A model generated the notes under the pieces. That model did no database searches. It worked only from the letters and a program-made list of their open reading frames with translations, and was not told where the DNA came from. DNA of 64,000 nucleotides. It comes from Rhizophlyctis rosea. Taxonomy: Eukaryota > Chytridiomycota > Chytridiomycetes > Rhizophlyctidales > Rhizophlyctidaceae. The stretch is from positions 1 through 64,000 of the forward strand of contig JADGJC010000038.1 of NCBI GenBank assembly GCA_027596075.1, in the 5' to 3' direction. Position 1 is the first letter of the stretch, and every line of letters begins with the position of its first letter. Shown one piece after another: positions 45,621-57,719 of this stretch. A program made the translations under genes and the position numbers.

Positions 45621-47266
45621 ATGGCGGTCGCACTCTCGGAGCCTCCCGATAAGCAGTCAGGCACTCAGCACTTTAGTAACAGGTTTAGAGGAGAGCAGCA
45701 CGGGACGTCGTCTGGCGGTTTAGGTGGAGGGACCGTTACGCAGCGCAATGCTTTCAGGCGGTTCGCCCCGACACCGGCTGGATGGGGAAATATGCTTGCG
45801 GTTGACTGGGGTCGGCAGATATTGGTCTTGACGAAACCATTCGTTCAAGGAGGGTTACAGGTTCGCCAAGGTGAGGGATGAAGTTAGCTTCACGCTAATC
45901 GTTGCCGTTACTCATATCTTCCATGTGCAGCTATACCTAGTTTACTCTTGAACAAGAATCCTGTCATATCCTCCAACCCCATCTCGTCAGTCCATCAAAG
46001 TGCTGTTCAACATAGCAATATGCGCAAAAGCCCTTCCCCATCTGTTGCCGTCACTCAGACTCAACCTGCAGTATCGACTTTTGGAATGAGCATATTATCT
46101 TCAACGTTTTGGCTAGACGTGTTAGCTTCAGACACCGTGAAACATTTGACTGTGAGTATATCCTTGATTTGGATGGAGTTTTGTGTTTCTGTTCGCTTAC
46201 CACCAACTGTTTCTGCAGGCTGGAGGGATTGCCGGGGCGGTTTCACGGACGATAGTATCCCCGTTAGAAAGAATGAAAATCATGATGCAAGTCCAAGGTG
46301 TAGGCGGCAGGCACACTGGGTCAGTTTTTGAGAACTTGGCAAAGGTGTACCGGGAGGAAGGTTTGATGGGTTATTTGCGGGGCAATGTAAGTTCAGGCGC
46401 TGAGTTACACGATGGTTGCAACCAGTCCCTTATCTCTTACTGCAGGGAACGAACGTCATTCGGATCGTGCCGTATTCTGCTGTCCAGTTTGCGACGTATG
46501 AGTACTGTAAAATCAAGTTGATGGTTCGTTCATGCGTTTGTGCGTCTGCATAGTATACGAACCAACACATTTTCCAGGATCCCACCACCGGTTCCTTATC
46601 TTATGTTGGTCGTCTGATATCAGGCGCATTGGCTGGGGCAGCTAGCGCGATCTTTACGTATCCGCTTGATCTCGTCAGGACTAGATTATCGATGGACCAA
46701 CCGTCATACTCAAAGAATGTGAAAGGGGTGGTGCAGGTGAGACGACGGATCTTCGACGTACATGTCATAATGTTGTCTGACATTATTTGCAATTGTAGCC
46801 GCCGCGCATGAGCGCCATGATGATGCAGATTTGGAGAACCGAAGGAGGTTTAAGAGGACTTTATCAGGGAATAGTCCCGACTGTTCTTGGACTAGCTCCG
46901 TACGTTGCCTTGAACTTCACAGCGTACGAGTTCTTCCGGAACATCTTCACGCCCGCGCCGACACCGACATCACCCTCCCCATCACCATCCATAGTAGCGC
47001 GTCTCGCCTGCGGTGCACTTGCGGGGACGGTTGCGCAGACCGCCACTTACCCGTTAGAACTATTGAGGCGGAGACTGCAGATTACGGGCATGAAAGGGGC
47101 TAGATTCCAGTATAACGGGATGTGGGATGCGTGGGTGACTATCATTCGGCAGGAGGGACTGAAGGGACTGTATGCGGGGATGGTGCCGAATTACCTCAAA
47201 GTTGTTCCGGCGACGGCTGTTTCGTTCGTCACGTATGAATTTACTAAAAAGTATTTGAATGCGTGA
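45621..47266 (+). CDS. Mitochondrial carrier, most like yeast APS/PAPS transporter YPR011C
   Basis: Inner-membrane solute carrier with the usual three repeats. Signatures are SPLERMKIMMQVQG, YPLDLVRTRLSMDQ and YPLELLRRRLQITG, each fitting P-x-[DE]-x-x-[RK]. Shared traits with YPR011C are AGGIAGAVSRTIVSPLERMK, GYLRGNGTNVIRIVPYSAVQ, then RLISGALAGAASAIFTYPLD, EGGLRGLYQGIVPTVLG with APYVALNFTAYE, and GLYAGMVPNYLKVVPATAVS. That yeast protein exchanges adenosine phosphosulfates, but SLC25A42/Leu5-like CoA carriers are close relatives. The start at ATG 45621 gives an unusual 140-residue hydrophilic N-terminal extension. Its first intron (45871, GTGAGG to GTGCAG) joins QVRQ to AIPSLLLNKNPV in frame, supporting the extension. 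Five or more introns. A sulfur-type regulatory cluster upstream fits the proposed substrate. Confidence 0.83.
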
Positions 47267-48013
47267 CGGGCGGAGGGACTGGATTAATCGTAGATAGTTT
47301 TGTGTGTATATATAATTCATGTATATATGTTAGCAATAATTATGAGAACTTCATCTTCATGGCGAAGAAAGTCTTTGGGGTCGCTGGCGGTGGGGTTGAT
47401 GAAGTTCATCTCAGGGTCCCAGTTTGTGCAACATGCGTACAACCTCTCATCACATTTCGCCACCAACGATTGGAGCTCTTGTACATTTTTGGGGAAATGA
47501 CAAAGATCATGAAGTTTAGGTGACACAGTCGGGAAGGTGTGGTGTGCCCGCCGCACACTGAGGCGCACCCAGCCAGCCTTCAATCAACCTTGGTTGGTTC
47601 ATTACATTTATTCTGAACTCCGTCTCACACAATTTCCTCATAGTCGAGAAGCTGTTCAGTTTGTCAGAAGGCATCGCAGGCGGAACTTGTGGACGTGCAT
47701 CGCTCGACGCATCTGCCAGGAATTGAACACGAACCGGATCTTGTTTGGTGAGCCTCCACACTGTTGGCCGCAGCGAAACTTACCACCTCACGAGGTATCA
47801 CTGACTTTGAAAGTGTCTTCAGAGTGGAAGTGGTCAACATAAACCTTGAGATATACCCAATAAATCAGCTCGACTTCAGGTTGGTGTGGTAGAACTAAGA
47901 TTTTGTCAGTCGCTGGTTGGCTGGTGGTTTGTTTATCAAGACCAAAATAACCTTTGTAAACAACCCAGGACGACCCAGTTTCCCACAGATAGCCCTCGCA
48001 CCATTTCGCCAAG
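47267..48013. other. Intergenic, carrier 3' flank and kinesin promoter
   Basis: No supported gene. A TGTGTATATATAATTC stretch directly after the carrier stop probably belongs to its 3' untranslated region. Confidence 0.4.
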
Positions 48014-51000
48014 ATGATGACCACTGGGGATAGGCAAGCAGGTATGATCCCTGCTTCTCTAGTGTCCTCTCCATGGTCATAGAATCTTACATTGTGTTCG
48101 CCATCTCTCAGACGCCATCCGAGTCGTCTGTCGTTTCCGGCCGCAGAACTCGCGTGAATTGAAGGAAGGCGGTGTACCAATCGTAGCGTTCGATGATGAT
48201 ATGACAAGTGTGAAATTTGAGGTATGTGCTCTCTGTGAGAGCACTTTAGGCAAAGGATTGGGCTCTCCGTGTTGATACCCATCAATCCTTCCCAACAGAG
48301 TAAAGAATACCCGGGAACTTTCGCCTTTGACCGAATCTTTGACTGGAACACGTCACAAGAGCAAGTTTTCAACTATGCGGCTGGCGCTACTATTGAAGGT
48401 TAGGAATGGGTGCTTTTGAAGTAGATCGATGGATACTCATGATGATGGGCATCAGATGTAATGCGGGGTTATAACGGAACCATTTTTGCATATGGGCAAA
48501 CTGGAAGCGGTAAAACCCACACTATGATGGTAGGTGTTGACCTCCAGACAGAAAATGTCGGATTGGCAGAAGGCCTGATCGTTATCGTTCATTAGGGTGA
48601 TGTCGAAAATGACGAGCTACGTGGTCTGACTCCTCGTCTTGTCGAATCCATCTTCTCCACCATCTTCAATGCCCCAACCAACCTCGAATTCACTGTGCGA
48701 GTATCCTACATGGAAATCTACATGGAGAAGATTCGGGATCTGCTGAACCGTAAGTTCCTGCGCATTGCGCATGTTAAGGTAGCTGCATCAATATGAACCT
48801 GACTTGGTCATATCCTTCTTCCAGCCGCGAACGACAACCTCCCCGTTCATGAGGAGAAGAACCGAGGTGTCTACGTTAAGGGACTGTTGGAGGTGTTCGT
48901 TGGGTCCGTAGCTGAAGTTTACGATGTGATGCGAAGAGGACAGAGTTCGCGGTCGGTTGCATACACCAGTAAGTTCGGGAAGGTCCAGACCGCAGGACTT
49001 TCTTGCGCATGGTGCTGACTCCAACCCTCACTCAGACATGAACGCTGAGAGTTCTCGGTCACACTCTATTTTCGTTCTCACGATCACCCAAAAGAACTTG
49101 AATGATGGAAGTCAGAGGTCTGGAAAGTTGTACCTTGTCGATTTGGCTGGTTCCGAGAAGGTCGGTAGTAGCGCAGATTGAGGTTGCATCTGCTCAGAAC
49201 ACCAATACCACGGGGTCATATAGGTCGGCAAGACTGGCGCATCAGGTCAAACATTAGAGGAGGCAAAGAAGATCAACAAGTCTCTCTCGGCGCTCGGCAT
49301 GGTTATCAACGCCTTGACCGATGGAAAGGTGCGACTTCGTTTTTTTCAAATGTCGTTGATTTCTCAATGGAAATTGCGTTCGCTGACACACTTCATTACA
49401 GTCTTCCCACGTCCCATACCGTGACTCCAAGCTTACCCGTATCCTGCAAGAATCTCTCGGTGGTAACTCCCGAACAACCCTCATCATCAACGCTTCTCCT
49501 TCGTCCTTCAATGAAGCCGAAACACTATCGACTTTGCGGTTTGGTATGCGGTAAGTTCTTTTATTCTTTCGTGAATCTCAATATGTGCGCGATTGCTTGA
49601 CATTGCTGGCTATAGTGCGAAATCCATCAAGAACAAGGCCAAGATCAACGCCGAACTGAGCCCGGCTGAATTGAAGGCCCTCTTGAAGAAGTCGAAAACC
49701 GACCTTACCAACTTGCAGAACTACTGTGGCCAACTGGAGGGAGAGTTGAACGTGTGGCGATCAGGTGCGTTGCGATCTACCTCCGAAGTACCTGCCGCCA
49801 TCAGCTGACATGTTGGATTGCCACAGGTGGTTCCGTCCCTCAGAGCGAATGGGTCACATCACAATCATTCTCGGTGGAGGGCAAGACCCCGTTGTCCGCC
49901 ATTCCTCGCGACCTTGCCGATATCGCCGCACGCGCAGCAACGCCGGCGCCTGGACCTGCTGTGACGGACGATGAGCGCGAGGACTTCCTGCGGAGAGAAA
50001 ACGAACTATCAGACCAGTTGGCGGAGAGAGAGGCGGAGCTGAAGGATCACCGTGCGAACGTGGCAAGTCTGAACGAGGAGATGGCGTTCTTGAAGACACG
50101 AGAGCAGGAAGTTGCGGTGGTAAGTGCCTAAATGATCCAATCGTTGCGAACATGTGCTCATGCTATGCCTTAATTCTGCAGGAGAACAAGCAGCTGAACT
50201 CAACGTTAAGCGAGTTGCGGCTGCAATTGGAGAAGGTTTCCTTCGAAAACAAGGAGAGCACTATTGTCGTTGATACCCTTAAGGATGCTAACACGGAGAT
50301 GGCGAGAGAAATTGAAGCATTGAAGGTGGGTCATCACTTTACCTACAATGCGCTGACCTGAGAAGTCGAAGCTCATTGTATGTCACAGAAACAAATCATT
50401 GAGCTGCAAGCAGCGAAGCCCGCTGCTGTCCTCACCGAGGAAGACAAGGCGAAGAGGAAGCAAGAGAAGATGGCACAAATGATGGCCGAATTTGATCCTT
50501 CGGTGAGCTGTAATGTGCCATCTTGATTCCTAACGGGCAGCTTACAAAATATCCTCGCAGACGTCCATGACGGACAAGGAGAAGCAAATGCGCGACACCA
50601 TGGCCAAGCTCGCCCACCAGAAGGAGAACCTCCAACCGCCAACAACACCAGAAGATATCGAAGCACAGCACTTGGAGCTCCTAGAAGCGAAGACACAGCT
50701 CGCACAACAGGAGTCGTTGATCGATGACTTGTTGTCCAAGTGCAAGATCGCCGAGGAGGACGCAACTTTGCTTTCCAAGCGCAAGATCGAGGTCGAGACC
50801 AAGCTCACTCAGTTGGAGCAAGAGTACGAGGAGCTGTTGGACAAGACTATCCAGGAGGAAGAGCAGAACGCTGGACCTGATGTTGCTAATGCTTTCGAGG
50901 ACTTGAAGGTAAAGGAATTGCAATTACACATCGTGATTCCTCCGGCTTATATGGCTTTGTTCATTAGACCAAGCTCGAAAGTCAGTACAACACCAAGCGC

Positions 51001-52307
51001 GAGATGCAAGAAAAGGAAGTCGAGGACCTCAAGAGCCAAGTCACCCGGAAAGACGAGGAGATCAAGCGATTGGAGACGTAAGGACCTAGCCGCTACACAG
51101 CCGTCGTGTTTGCAAAGGCTTACATGTTATCCCTACTCTGCAGTTCCGTTTCGGAAAGCCAGAAGTCCATCGAGGAACTCAAGACGGCAATGGAGACCAT
51201 CAAGGCGACCGCGCCTGCCGCGAACGGAGCTCCCGCGTCACCAAACGATGAAGTCGAGAAGATCCGCAAGACGATGGCGCAACAGCTTAGCGAATTCGAT
51301 GCCATGAAGAAGAAGTTGATGCGGGAGTTGCAGAACCGTTGCGAGAAGGTGAGGATCCAATTGTCTATCGCCTGGGGGCGGGTGGAAGCGGTGTGATCGT
51401 TGGGGTTAGCTCATGACGAGCGATGTGGATTTGGAGCAAGGCGCAGGCTGGTACCTGCAAAAAGAAACGTACCAGTGATGCAGTTGAGGTCAGAAAAGAA
51501 TCATTAGAGGAAGGGCACACACTGACCGACCCCGACCTTCAACAGGTCGTTGATCTCGAGATCGCGCTTGACGCATTATTGAAAAAGAAGAGGGCCCAAA
51601 CTGATTCACCCGGCCCACAACAGGTTGTGGAGCTCGAGATCAGCCTCGACGAGACCCGCGAGCAATACAACAACATCCTCCGCAACAGCAACAGCCGCGC
51701 CCAACAACAAAAGATGGCCTTCTTGGAGCGCAACCTGGAGCAACTTACCAATGTGCAGAAGCAGCTGGTTGAGCAGAACTCGACGCTCAAGAAGGAGCTT
51801 GCGGTTGCTGAGCGCAAGCTTAGTGCCCGGAATGAAAGGATTCAGAACTTGGAGACGCTGTTGCATGATGCGCAGACGAAGTTGGATTTGCAGAACCAGA
51901 AGTTTGAGGCGCAGTTGTCGGCTATGAGGGAGAAGTTGCAGAGTGCTCGATGTGAGTTTTTGTGTTACTTCGTCATTCCGAAGACATACAACTAACATTC
52001 TCATTGCAAACCCAACAGCGTCTGCCTCACCATCCAACTCGAGCTGGCTATACAACAGCCGCATTGCCCGACCACTCCGTGGCGGCGGCGCGCAACCCGT
52101 TACCGGCGAAACTGATGATACCATTGGCGAACTTGGTAAGCATCGTCACCGTTTCACATTACAACACAATGCGGAAAATGCTTCCATGTACGTGCACTAA
52201 CGTCTTCATGCACAGAATCGGAACGCAACGAACGCCCAGAACGCGCCAGCACACCCAGCCTGAGCAGCAAGCGCTCATCCTGGTACATCAGCCTCCTTAA
52301 GAAATAG
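48014..52307 (+). CDS. KIN1: Conventional kinesin heavy chain (kinesin-1, fungal type)
   Basis: Plus-end microtubule motor for vesicle and organelle transport. Exon 1 (ATG 48014, MMTTGDRQA) joins at 48112 to give [16 protein letters not shown]. Motor motifs are [20 protein letters not shown] (P-loop), [13 protein letters not shown] (switch I), [11 protein letters not shown] (switch II), [20 protein letters not shown] and [20 protein letters not shown]. The neck and a long coiled coil follow ([40 protein letters not shown]). Then comes the fungal-kinesin segment [20 protein letters not shown], followed by [20 protein letters not shown]. The tail ends [11 protein letters not shown] with TAG at 52305-52307. 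About 15 short introns. One intron (51349-51545 or 51349-51623) has two alternative acceptors 78 bases apart, in phase. The gene symbol is generic; the family is certain. Confidence 0.94.
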
Positions 52308-53753
52308 ACGTTATCCCCCGCACGCACAATCCCCTTCCATTACACGCTTTTTTGCGCACCATTACTTTACCCATCCAGTACTGATTATGATGAACGATTT
52401 TGTATTATTACGACTGTGAAAGACAATTTAGAGATTTGTTTTTTGATTGAGAATATTGGATGGGTGTTGGATTGGTCGTTTGGTGTAAGGGCATGTGGGT
52501 GGGAGACGGGGTGGGGGAGGTGACTTTTGGATGTGCGCTTTGATGGGGGGCAGGAGAGATGTCGGCAAGGTTGGTGCGGAACTTCAAGTCATGACACGGT
52601 TTGGATGATGGATGGATGGATGATATAAAGTCTTATTGACGTTAGCAGAAGCAGAGGTGTTGCGTATGTCGCGACACAGTCTTTGGAATGATGGATGGAT
52701 GAAAGGATACACAGCAACGGAAATCTTATTGATGATTATGACACATGGTGTACACTGGTTACTTTCTCTTGATGGATTGATAAATTTTCGCTCTTGGAAA
52801 GGGGATACCCGTCGGTCTTGCGTTGCTCCCATCTGTCTTTTCAGAGGCTTTGGACTCTCCACCCGAAGGTGGGCGACATTAGAGCAAGAATGGTGTGTGT
52901 GATGGTGGTGTTGGCTCTGTTGTATCCCTCCTGAAGAGGAACTCGGCCTTCTTGAGCACGTTTGCAGCTCCCGCGCCCCTTAGTGCATTGCGGAAAGGGA
53001 ACAGAAGGTGATAAGCAGATGCGCAACGATGCGGAAAGGCAAAGAAGGGAAAGAAAGGAAATAAAAGCAAATAAAAGCAAATGGCACTTAGTCTGGTAGG
53101 GTTGTCGGGACGGAACCGGTGCTCTCCCATTGCTTGCGGATACGTAACTATCTACCATAACCGCTTGAAAGACAGCAAGACAGAGACTCTGACGTTGGTT
53201 GGCAAGACGACCGCTTCCGATTTGTGGCCTCGCACTATCCATCAATAGATTTCAAGTGTGAGGCCGACCCACCCGGGCTGCCCTGGGTATCCCGAAAGAC
53301 CCCAGAGAAGGATACTACAATGAGACACCCCGAAGAATGCTCAGAGCAGCTGCATAATGCGTGGATGAGCTACCGTGACCATCGCCTTGCCGCCCATTGC
53401 CAAAAGATGTGAAGAGTGCGAGAGAAAGATGGTGAGGAGTGAAACGACAGAGAGATGCCAAGGTTATGGGTCTTGACTCTTGATTTTTGAATTGTGTCGA
53501 TCTCTTGTGACGCCAACAATTGAGGCTTGTTGTTGGCTGGGGATGATTATGAATGACTCATGTGTCCAAGGGCCCGGACCCAGTTCGACCTGGCCAATGT
53601 GGCTGGGTCCAAGAGGTGGTGGGCAGTCAACGCTGGGCGGGTGCAGCACCTCACCCACTCTTTCCTACGCTTCCATGTTCAAACTAAACAGAACCTACTA
53701 CCTGTGAAAGCCTCATAAAGATTGACCCAGAAACAATTGAAACAATATTCACT
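52308..53753. other. 1.4 kb intergenic stretch
   Basis: Kinesin 3' flank, a small ATGG-type microsatellite near 52602-52622, and no motif-bearing frame. The palindrome-like GGGCCCGGACCCAG lies near 53569-53582. From here to the right edge gene density drops. Confidence 0.4.
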
Positions 53754-54971
53754 ATGCTAGGAGGATCACTGCCCGTGCAAGCACCGCGAGGGGCGGTCAT
53801 CGTGCCGAACTATCAAACCTTTCTGATCAAATTCGCCTATCACGTCGACCCGGAGTTCGCGGACCTCGTTAATTGGCGGGGAATGACGTTTTCTGAAGTT
53901 CGACGAGTAATAAGAGCATTGGTTGCCCGGAACGCAGTCTTGTTGGAAAGTTTCAATAAGGGCACTGTATTCGTGACTCCTTGGATCCTTACACATCTCA
54001 TAGGATTAACACTATACGCTTCGCAGGTGTTGAACTGTACGAAAGGTTATGGGAGTCGGCATTCACTGAGGAATTCGATGTGACGTCTACTGGAGTATTG
54101 ATGGCGAGGTTGCTGGTAGGTCTCTCTCTGAGTGTCCTTACTCAAATTTTCGATGGTCATTCATTAAGCGCTTTCTTCGCTATCATATGCAGACTTACCT
54201 TGACGGGTTATCTATGATCGCAGCGGCCACACCCAGGGCGGGCGAAGGCCTGACGCGTATGTTGGCAACTCCAGACCTCTTTGCTGCACAACTCAAGAGT
54301 TGATATCTCTTCCGTAGGTGTTCTGTTGATGACTAGTGCCGTATGGGCCGCTGAAGCAAAAAGTTATGAAGCATTTGACATGTTTTTCGACCTTTTGAAC
54401 CAGCATCAGCAAAATTTTCCGTAAGTCTCTCAACTTTGGGCCACGTATAGACAAATTAGTTTGATTCTGATTTGTACACACCCCAGGAACATCCCCATCC
54501 CATCACAACCCTCTTGCTTAATATCCGCCCTAAGACTGCTAAGCGTTCTAGCGCGTAATGACCTTACAACCTTTGACTCGGAATTTGAGCAAATCCCGCA
54601 CAGGGCTCGGAGCCATCAGTATATTCGGTTCGCGGTGAGGATTGCGCAATATTTCCGTTTCGATCGATACGAGGAATTACTTGATGCGCGGAGCAACGTG
54701 CCTGTGGAGGAGTTTGCGGCCTTCTTTGGGGTTGTACTGTGGCGAGCACGGTATGTTTCTACCAGCACAGCCTGTGCATGGACTGTTGAGCTGTGATCTG
54801 ACATGGCATCATCATAGGCGTTATTACATCAGGTACTTGCATCGTTTTTACAAGTCGCTCCCAATTGCGGACGTTATGAGAAGATTGCATTTGAAGCGGC
54901 AGGAGGATGTGATGCAGTTCATGGATAAGGTGGCAAGAAAGCTTTCCGGAGTTCCTTCTGCTGGTCGGTGA
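53754..54971 (+). CDS. Divergent 26S proteasome lid subunit Rpn12/PSMD8-like protein
   Basis: Six exons with good splice signals. The recognisable part spans exons 4-6: VLLMTSAVWAAEAKSYEAFD and MFFDLLNQHQQNFP, then ALRLLSVLARNDLTTFDSEF, YIRFAVRIAQYFRFDRYEEL, NVPVEEFAAFFGVVLWRARR and FYKSLPIADVMRRLHLKRQE with DVMQFMDKV. The order and spacing match the C-terminal CSN8/PSMD8 (PCI-type) region of Rpn12, which sits in the proteasome lid. Similarity is weak in sequence but continuous across four introns. The first exon (MLGGSLPVQAPRGAVIVPN...) does not match Rpn12. The normal C-terminal segment is missing or replaced. TGA at 54969 ends this model. An alternative intron from 54964 to 55103 would fuse it in frame to the next feature. 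It may be a diverged extra copy rather than the housekeeping Rpn12. Confidence 0.55.
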
Positions 54972-55103
54972 CCTTTATATTGATAGTGGGCTTGGGACGG
55001 TTGCGTATTACCTCCTCAAGGAGACACACTATTCTTCATCAACAGCAGCTTGCAACCCACACCCTCGTGAGTGCATCGTTTGATTTTGATCAGCATACTT
55101 CAG

Positions 55104-55537
55104 GTAAATGTAACCTTCATGCCATCGATAGCCCGGCTCCGAACCCGCCTCCTCGACGCGCGGAATCACCGACACCCGCACCGCAACCTACGCATCGCCC
55201 CATCCCCACCCAATACCCTCTTGCCAGCCGCTTCGCCTACAGCGCCATTCCTGGTTTCAATCGAAATTTGAACAACTATTTGACCGGCAAGCGCGGCCAA
55301 AAACTGACCGGCCATCTATATTGGAAGGACGCGTTTACGTGCTTCGTGGCGGAAAGTGAGCATGTAAGAGTTGCTGACGTCCAACAAGTGCTGGTCAATC
55401 TTTGGAGAGAAGGGCGAGTAAAAGGCAACCTGTCTGTGAACATTTTGCCATCCGATGTAGTGGCTGCACATGTAGCGTTGGGTGCTTTGGGGTCTACGTC
55501 GTTGGGTGAGAAGGCTACTTCTGATGTTCTGGGATGA
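55104..55537 (+). CDS. Member A of an unrecognised right-end gene family (5' end uncertain)
   Basis: The open frame ends at 55537. A Pro-rich lead (SPAPNPPPRRAESPTPAPQ) precedes a domain reading IPTQYPLASRFAYSAIPGFN, NNYLTGKRGQKLTGHLYW, CFVAESEHVRVADVQQVL and LPSDVVAAHVALGALG. The same pattern occurs in the genes at 57330 and 61675. No ATG opens this frame near the domain, so it is either spliced to an upstream exon or is the C-terminal part of the Rpn12-like gene. The GTCGGTGACC donor at 54964 and TACTTCAG acceptor at 55103 would join them in frame. I know no named family with this pattern. Confidence 0.55.
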
Positions 55538-57329
55538 GAGACTGATTGAGTGTGCGGATGTGAGGGGAAAGTTTCTATGTAGTGGATGGTTTGTCATGAT
55601 GTTAGACGTAATGTAAATTGCTTGAGAATGTAATGCACATAGGAAGTAACATATAATATGATACCATAGAACCCAGGAGGTTCACGTCAATGTAGATTTC
55701 CGTTAGCAAGGGGGATAGTTGTGTTGTGCCGCTGGATGAATAATGGTTTAGATGTGTTATGGAAGACCCTCATCCAGTTGAACAGATACGTTTGAATGCA
55801 AATCATGGCTCCGTTGGCCGGGCTTTTCGAACAGGACACGTACAGGACACGTACAGTGTCTTCCAACGCCACGAGTTTTGGCAATTTGAACCAGCACGTG
55901 CATAGTAATCATCGTTCTCCCGGTGGCCGGACTTGAAACTGCCTGGAGCTGCATTCTGAAAAGTTGATGAGGGCCGTCTCGACCACCTTATCCTTATCGG
56001 CCCCGGACACGGACATTCCTGACCTTCCGCAGGCCTTGTTCCTTGGGCTCCTTCTCCCGGCATGGGTGGCCTGGTGGAGCGCACACGGTTCCGTCCTGAC
56101 GACCACGGTGGCCTTGTCGTCGCGATGCGGTATGTCCTTCTGCGCCAGGCTGGTCTTGAAGGCGATGGGTTCCACTCCCTGCAGGGGGTTGGCGGGATTG
56201 ACCAGGTCTTCAAATGCAACCGACTGTTCAGCAATGATGATCCTTGCAAGGTACATGCTGTGCCGCGCGACAGACTCCACCCCGCGGAAGTAAGTGCCTA
56301 CCGGGCGTTAAACGGAGACTGAGTAGTCTTGGACTTCGCGCACCCCCCTGTCATCATTCGAACGTCCGTGTTGATTAGCATCGTGAGCTGCTGCATCAGG
56401 GTGTCCATGTGGGTTTGTATCTGCAGCAGCTCATCTATGGCCCTGAGCAGTGTTCCACGGCTTCCAAGCAACTGCGGAATATGAACATAAGATCGGGTGT
56501 GAATACTTTTAAAACTTTCTCATTGGCATGAACTTCGGCACAGTATATGCGATGCGCGTATGACATTTTCTGCATGCTATCCGTCTCCAAAAGGCAGAGC
56601 TCCCCAACTTTGTCAACTCCGCGTGTCCTATTACACATTGATGTCGATTCGTATTGTCTTCACACGTTGTGCCGTCTTCTTCCATTTCTTCAAAGTGGTG
56701 GTCACTGCTGGGCTGTCTCCATTGGCAGAAGTCGCCAATGTACTTCGGGGTCCCTGATTCAGTCTTCGTTGTTGATTGATGAGATGCGCTGCTGAGACAT
56801 TGAGGCATGGTGACAACTTTGTAGTTCCCGATTGAGGTCGCCAGAGCGAAGAATGCCCAAATTGAAGTCATTGAGGGTTGGGCTTCCATTTCATTGCCCA
56901 ACGGCCTCAATATGTCACACGCAAAAGCTTCTGACAGCGACATGAGTGTATGTCCTTATGGTCTAACAACTTAGCATTGTAAGCAAGAGAAGGAACGGGG
57001 AAATCGCAAGAGCCAATCAGTGATATAGTATGTTGAAGCAAGATTCAGTAGAGGGCGTCCTGCAGCGCGCAGTGCGCGCGCTCGACGAGGTGAACTGGCT
57101 TATGTCAGTCAGTGGGTGAGGCTTGTTGATGATGCATTCAAAAATCAAATGCCCCCTCGCCAACCCAGCTGTCTCCACGTCATGTCTTCTCCTCGGCTGC
57201 CTGTCAATTACCGCCAACGAACACAACGAACCTATCAGCGAACCAAATCCGAAAATAGCAACCAAAAAGACCACAAACCGAACAAAGTATCCAATACTCA
57301 AAAGCATTCTTCCGCGTCACCAAAACAAA
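55538..57329. other. 1.8 kb gene-poor stretch
   Basis: Contains one open minus-strand frame, listed separately at 55909-56280. The direct repeat ACAGGACACGT occurs twice at 55832-55853. Otherwise I see nothing. Confidence 0.35.
55909..56280 (-). CDS. Open frame of unknown nature, about 123 codons
   Basis: I do not recognise it. The frame reads SMYLARIIIAEQSVAFEDLV and NPANPLQGVEPIAFKTSLAQ, then KDKVVETALINFSE. Composition is protein-like and GC is higher than in its surroundings. There is no supporting start context, splice pattern or neighbour. The opposite strand is also open over part of it, so it may be a fragment of a mobile element or simply chance. Confidence 0.22.
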   Translation of the reverse strand: MESVARHSMYLARIIIAEQSVAFEDLVNPANPLQGVEPIAFKTSLAQKDIPHRDDKATVVVRTEPCALHQATHAGRRSPRNKACGRSGMSVSGADKDKVVETALINFSECSSRQFQVRPPGER

Positions 57330-57719
57330 ATGCTGGCAACCAGCTTTCCCGACGCTTCCCAATATCAGTACCGTCCCGAGCTGTCGGGTTACGATGTCAG
57401 ATTTTCCGAATGGCTGAACGGCAAACGTCAGCGAGGGTGGCTCCTGCCGAACGTGCATTGGGTCACTTCCAACAAATGCTACGTCAAACAAGACTCCGGC
57501 ATCAATTACGGCGACGCCATCGCGGCTCTTCGCAAGCAGTGGAAGTCCCTTCACCTGCCGCTAAGGCTGACAATTGAACGCTTACCGACAGATTCTGTCG
57601 GTGCTTGGGCTGCGCTCGGGGCTCTGGAACAAGATCCTGCATTACAAGGCCAAGCTCCAGCACGAATTTCGGACTGGTTGAGAAGGACTGAACGTGCCAC
57701 TGGTCAGAATGGACAATAA
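57330..57719 (+). CDS. Member B of an unrecognised right-end gene family
   Basis: From ATG 57330 the protein is 129 residues and consists almost entirely of the shared domain: LATSFPDASQYQYRPELSGY, FSEWLNGKRQRGWLLPNVHW, KCYVKQDSGINYGDAIAALR, LTIERLPTDSVGAWAALGAL. Compared with C (61675) the matching positions include FPDxSxYxYxPxL, the F-x-x-W-L-x-GKRQR core, P-N-x-x-W, K-x-C, and LP[ST]DS-x-A-W. The open frame extends upstream to ATG 57129. That would add a 67-residue lead with a hydrophobic patch (STSCLLLGCLSITA) followed by many Lys/Asn/Pro, so a longer form is possible. No membrane segment, signal peptide or known motif lies in the domain itself. Function unknown; the basic GKRQR core might contact nucleic acid, which is speculation. 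Confidence 0.6.
   Translation: MLATSFPDASQYQYRPELSGYDVRFSEWLNGKRQRGWLLPNVHWVTSNKCYVKQDSGINYGDAIAALRKQWKSLHLPLRLTIERLPTDSVGAWAALGALEQDPALQGQAPARISDWLRRTERATGQNGQ

Noticed and set aside
47788..48372. 194-codon minus-strand frame
   Set aside because: Its 5' half is antisense to the first kinesin exons, and it has no motif or splice pattern of its own.
54964..55103. Treating the Rpn12-like and member A frames as one certain gene
   Set aside because: The in-frame splice is possible, but the donor GTCGGT is weak and no transcript evidence is available. I kept two features and reported the fusion as a hypothesis.
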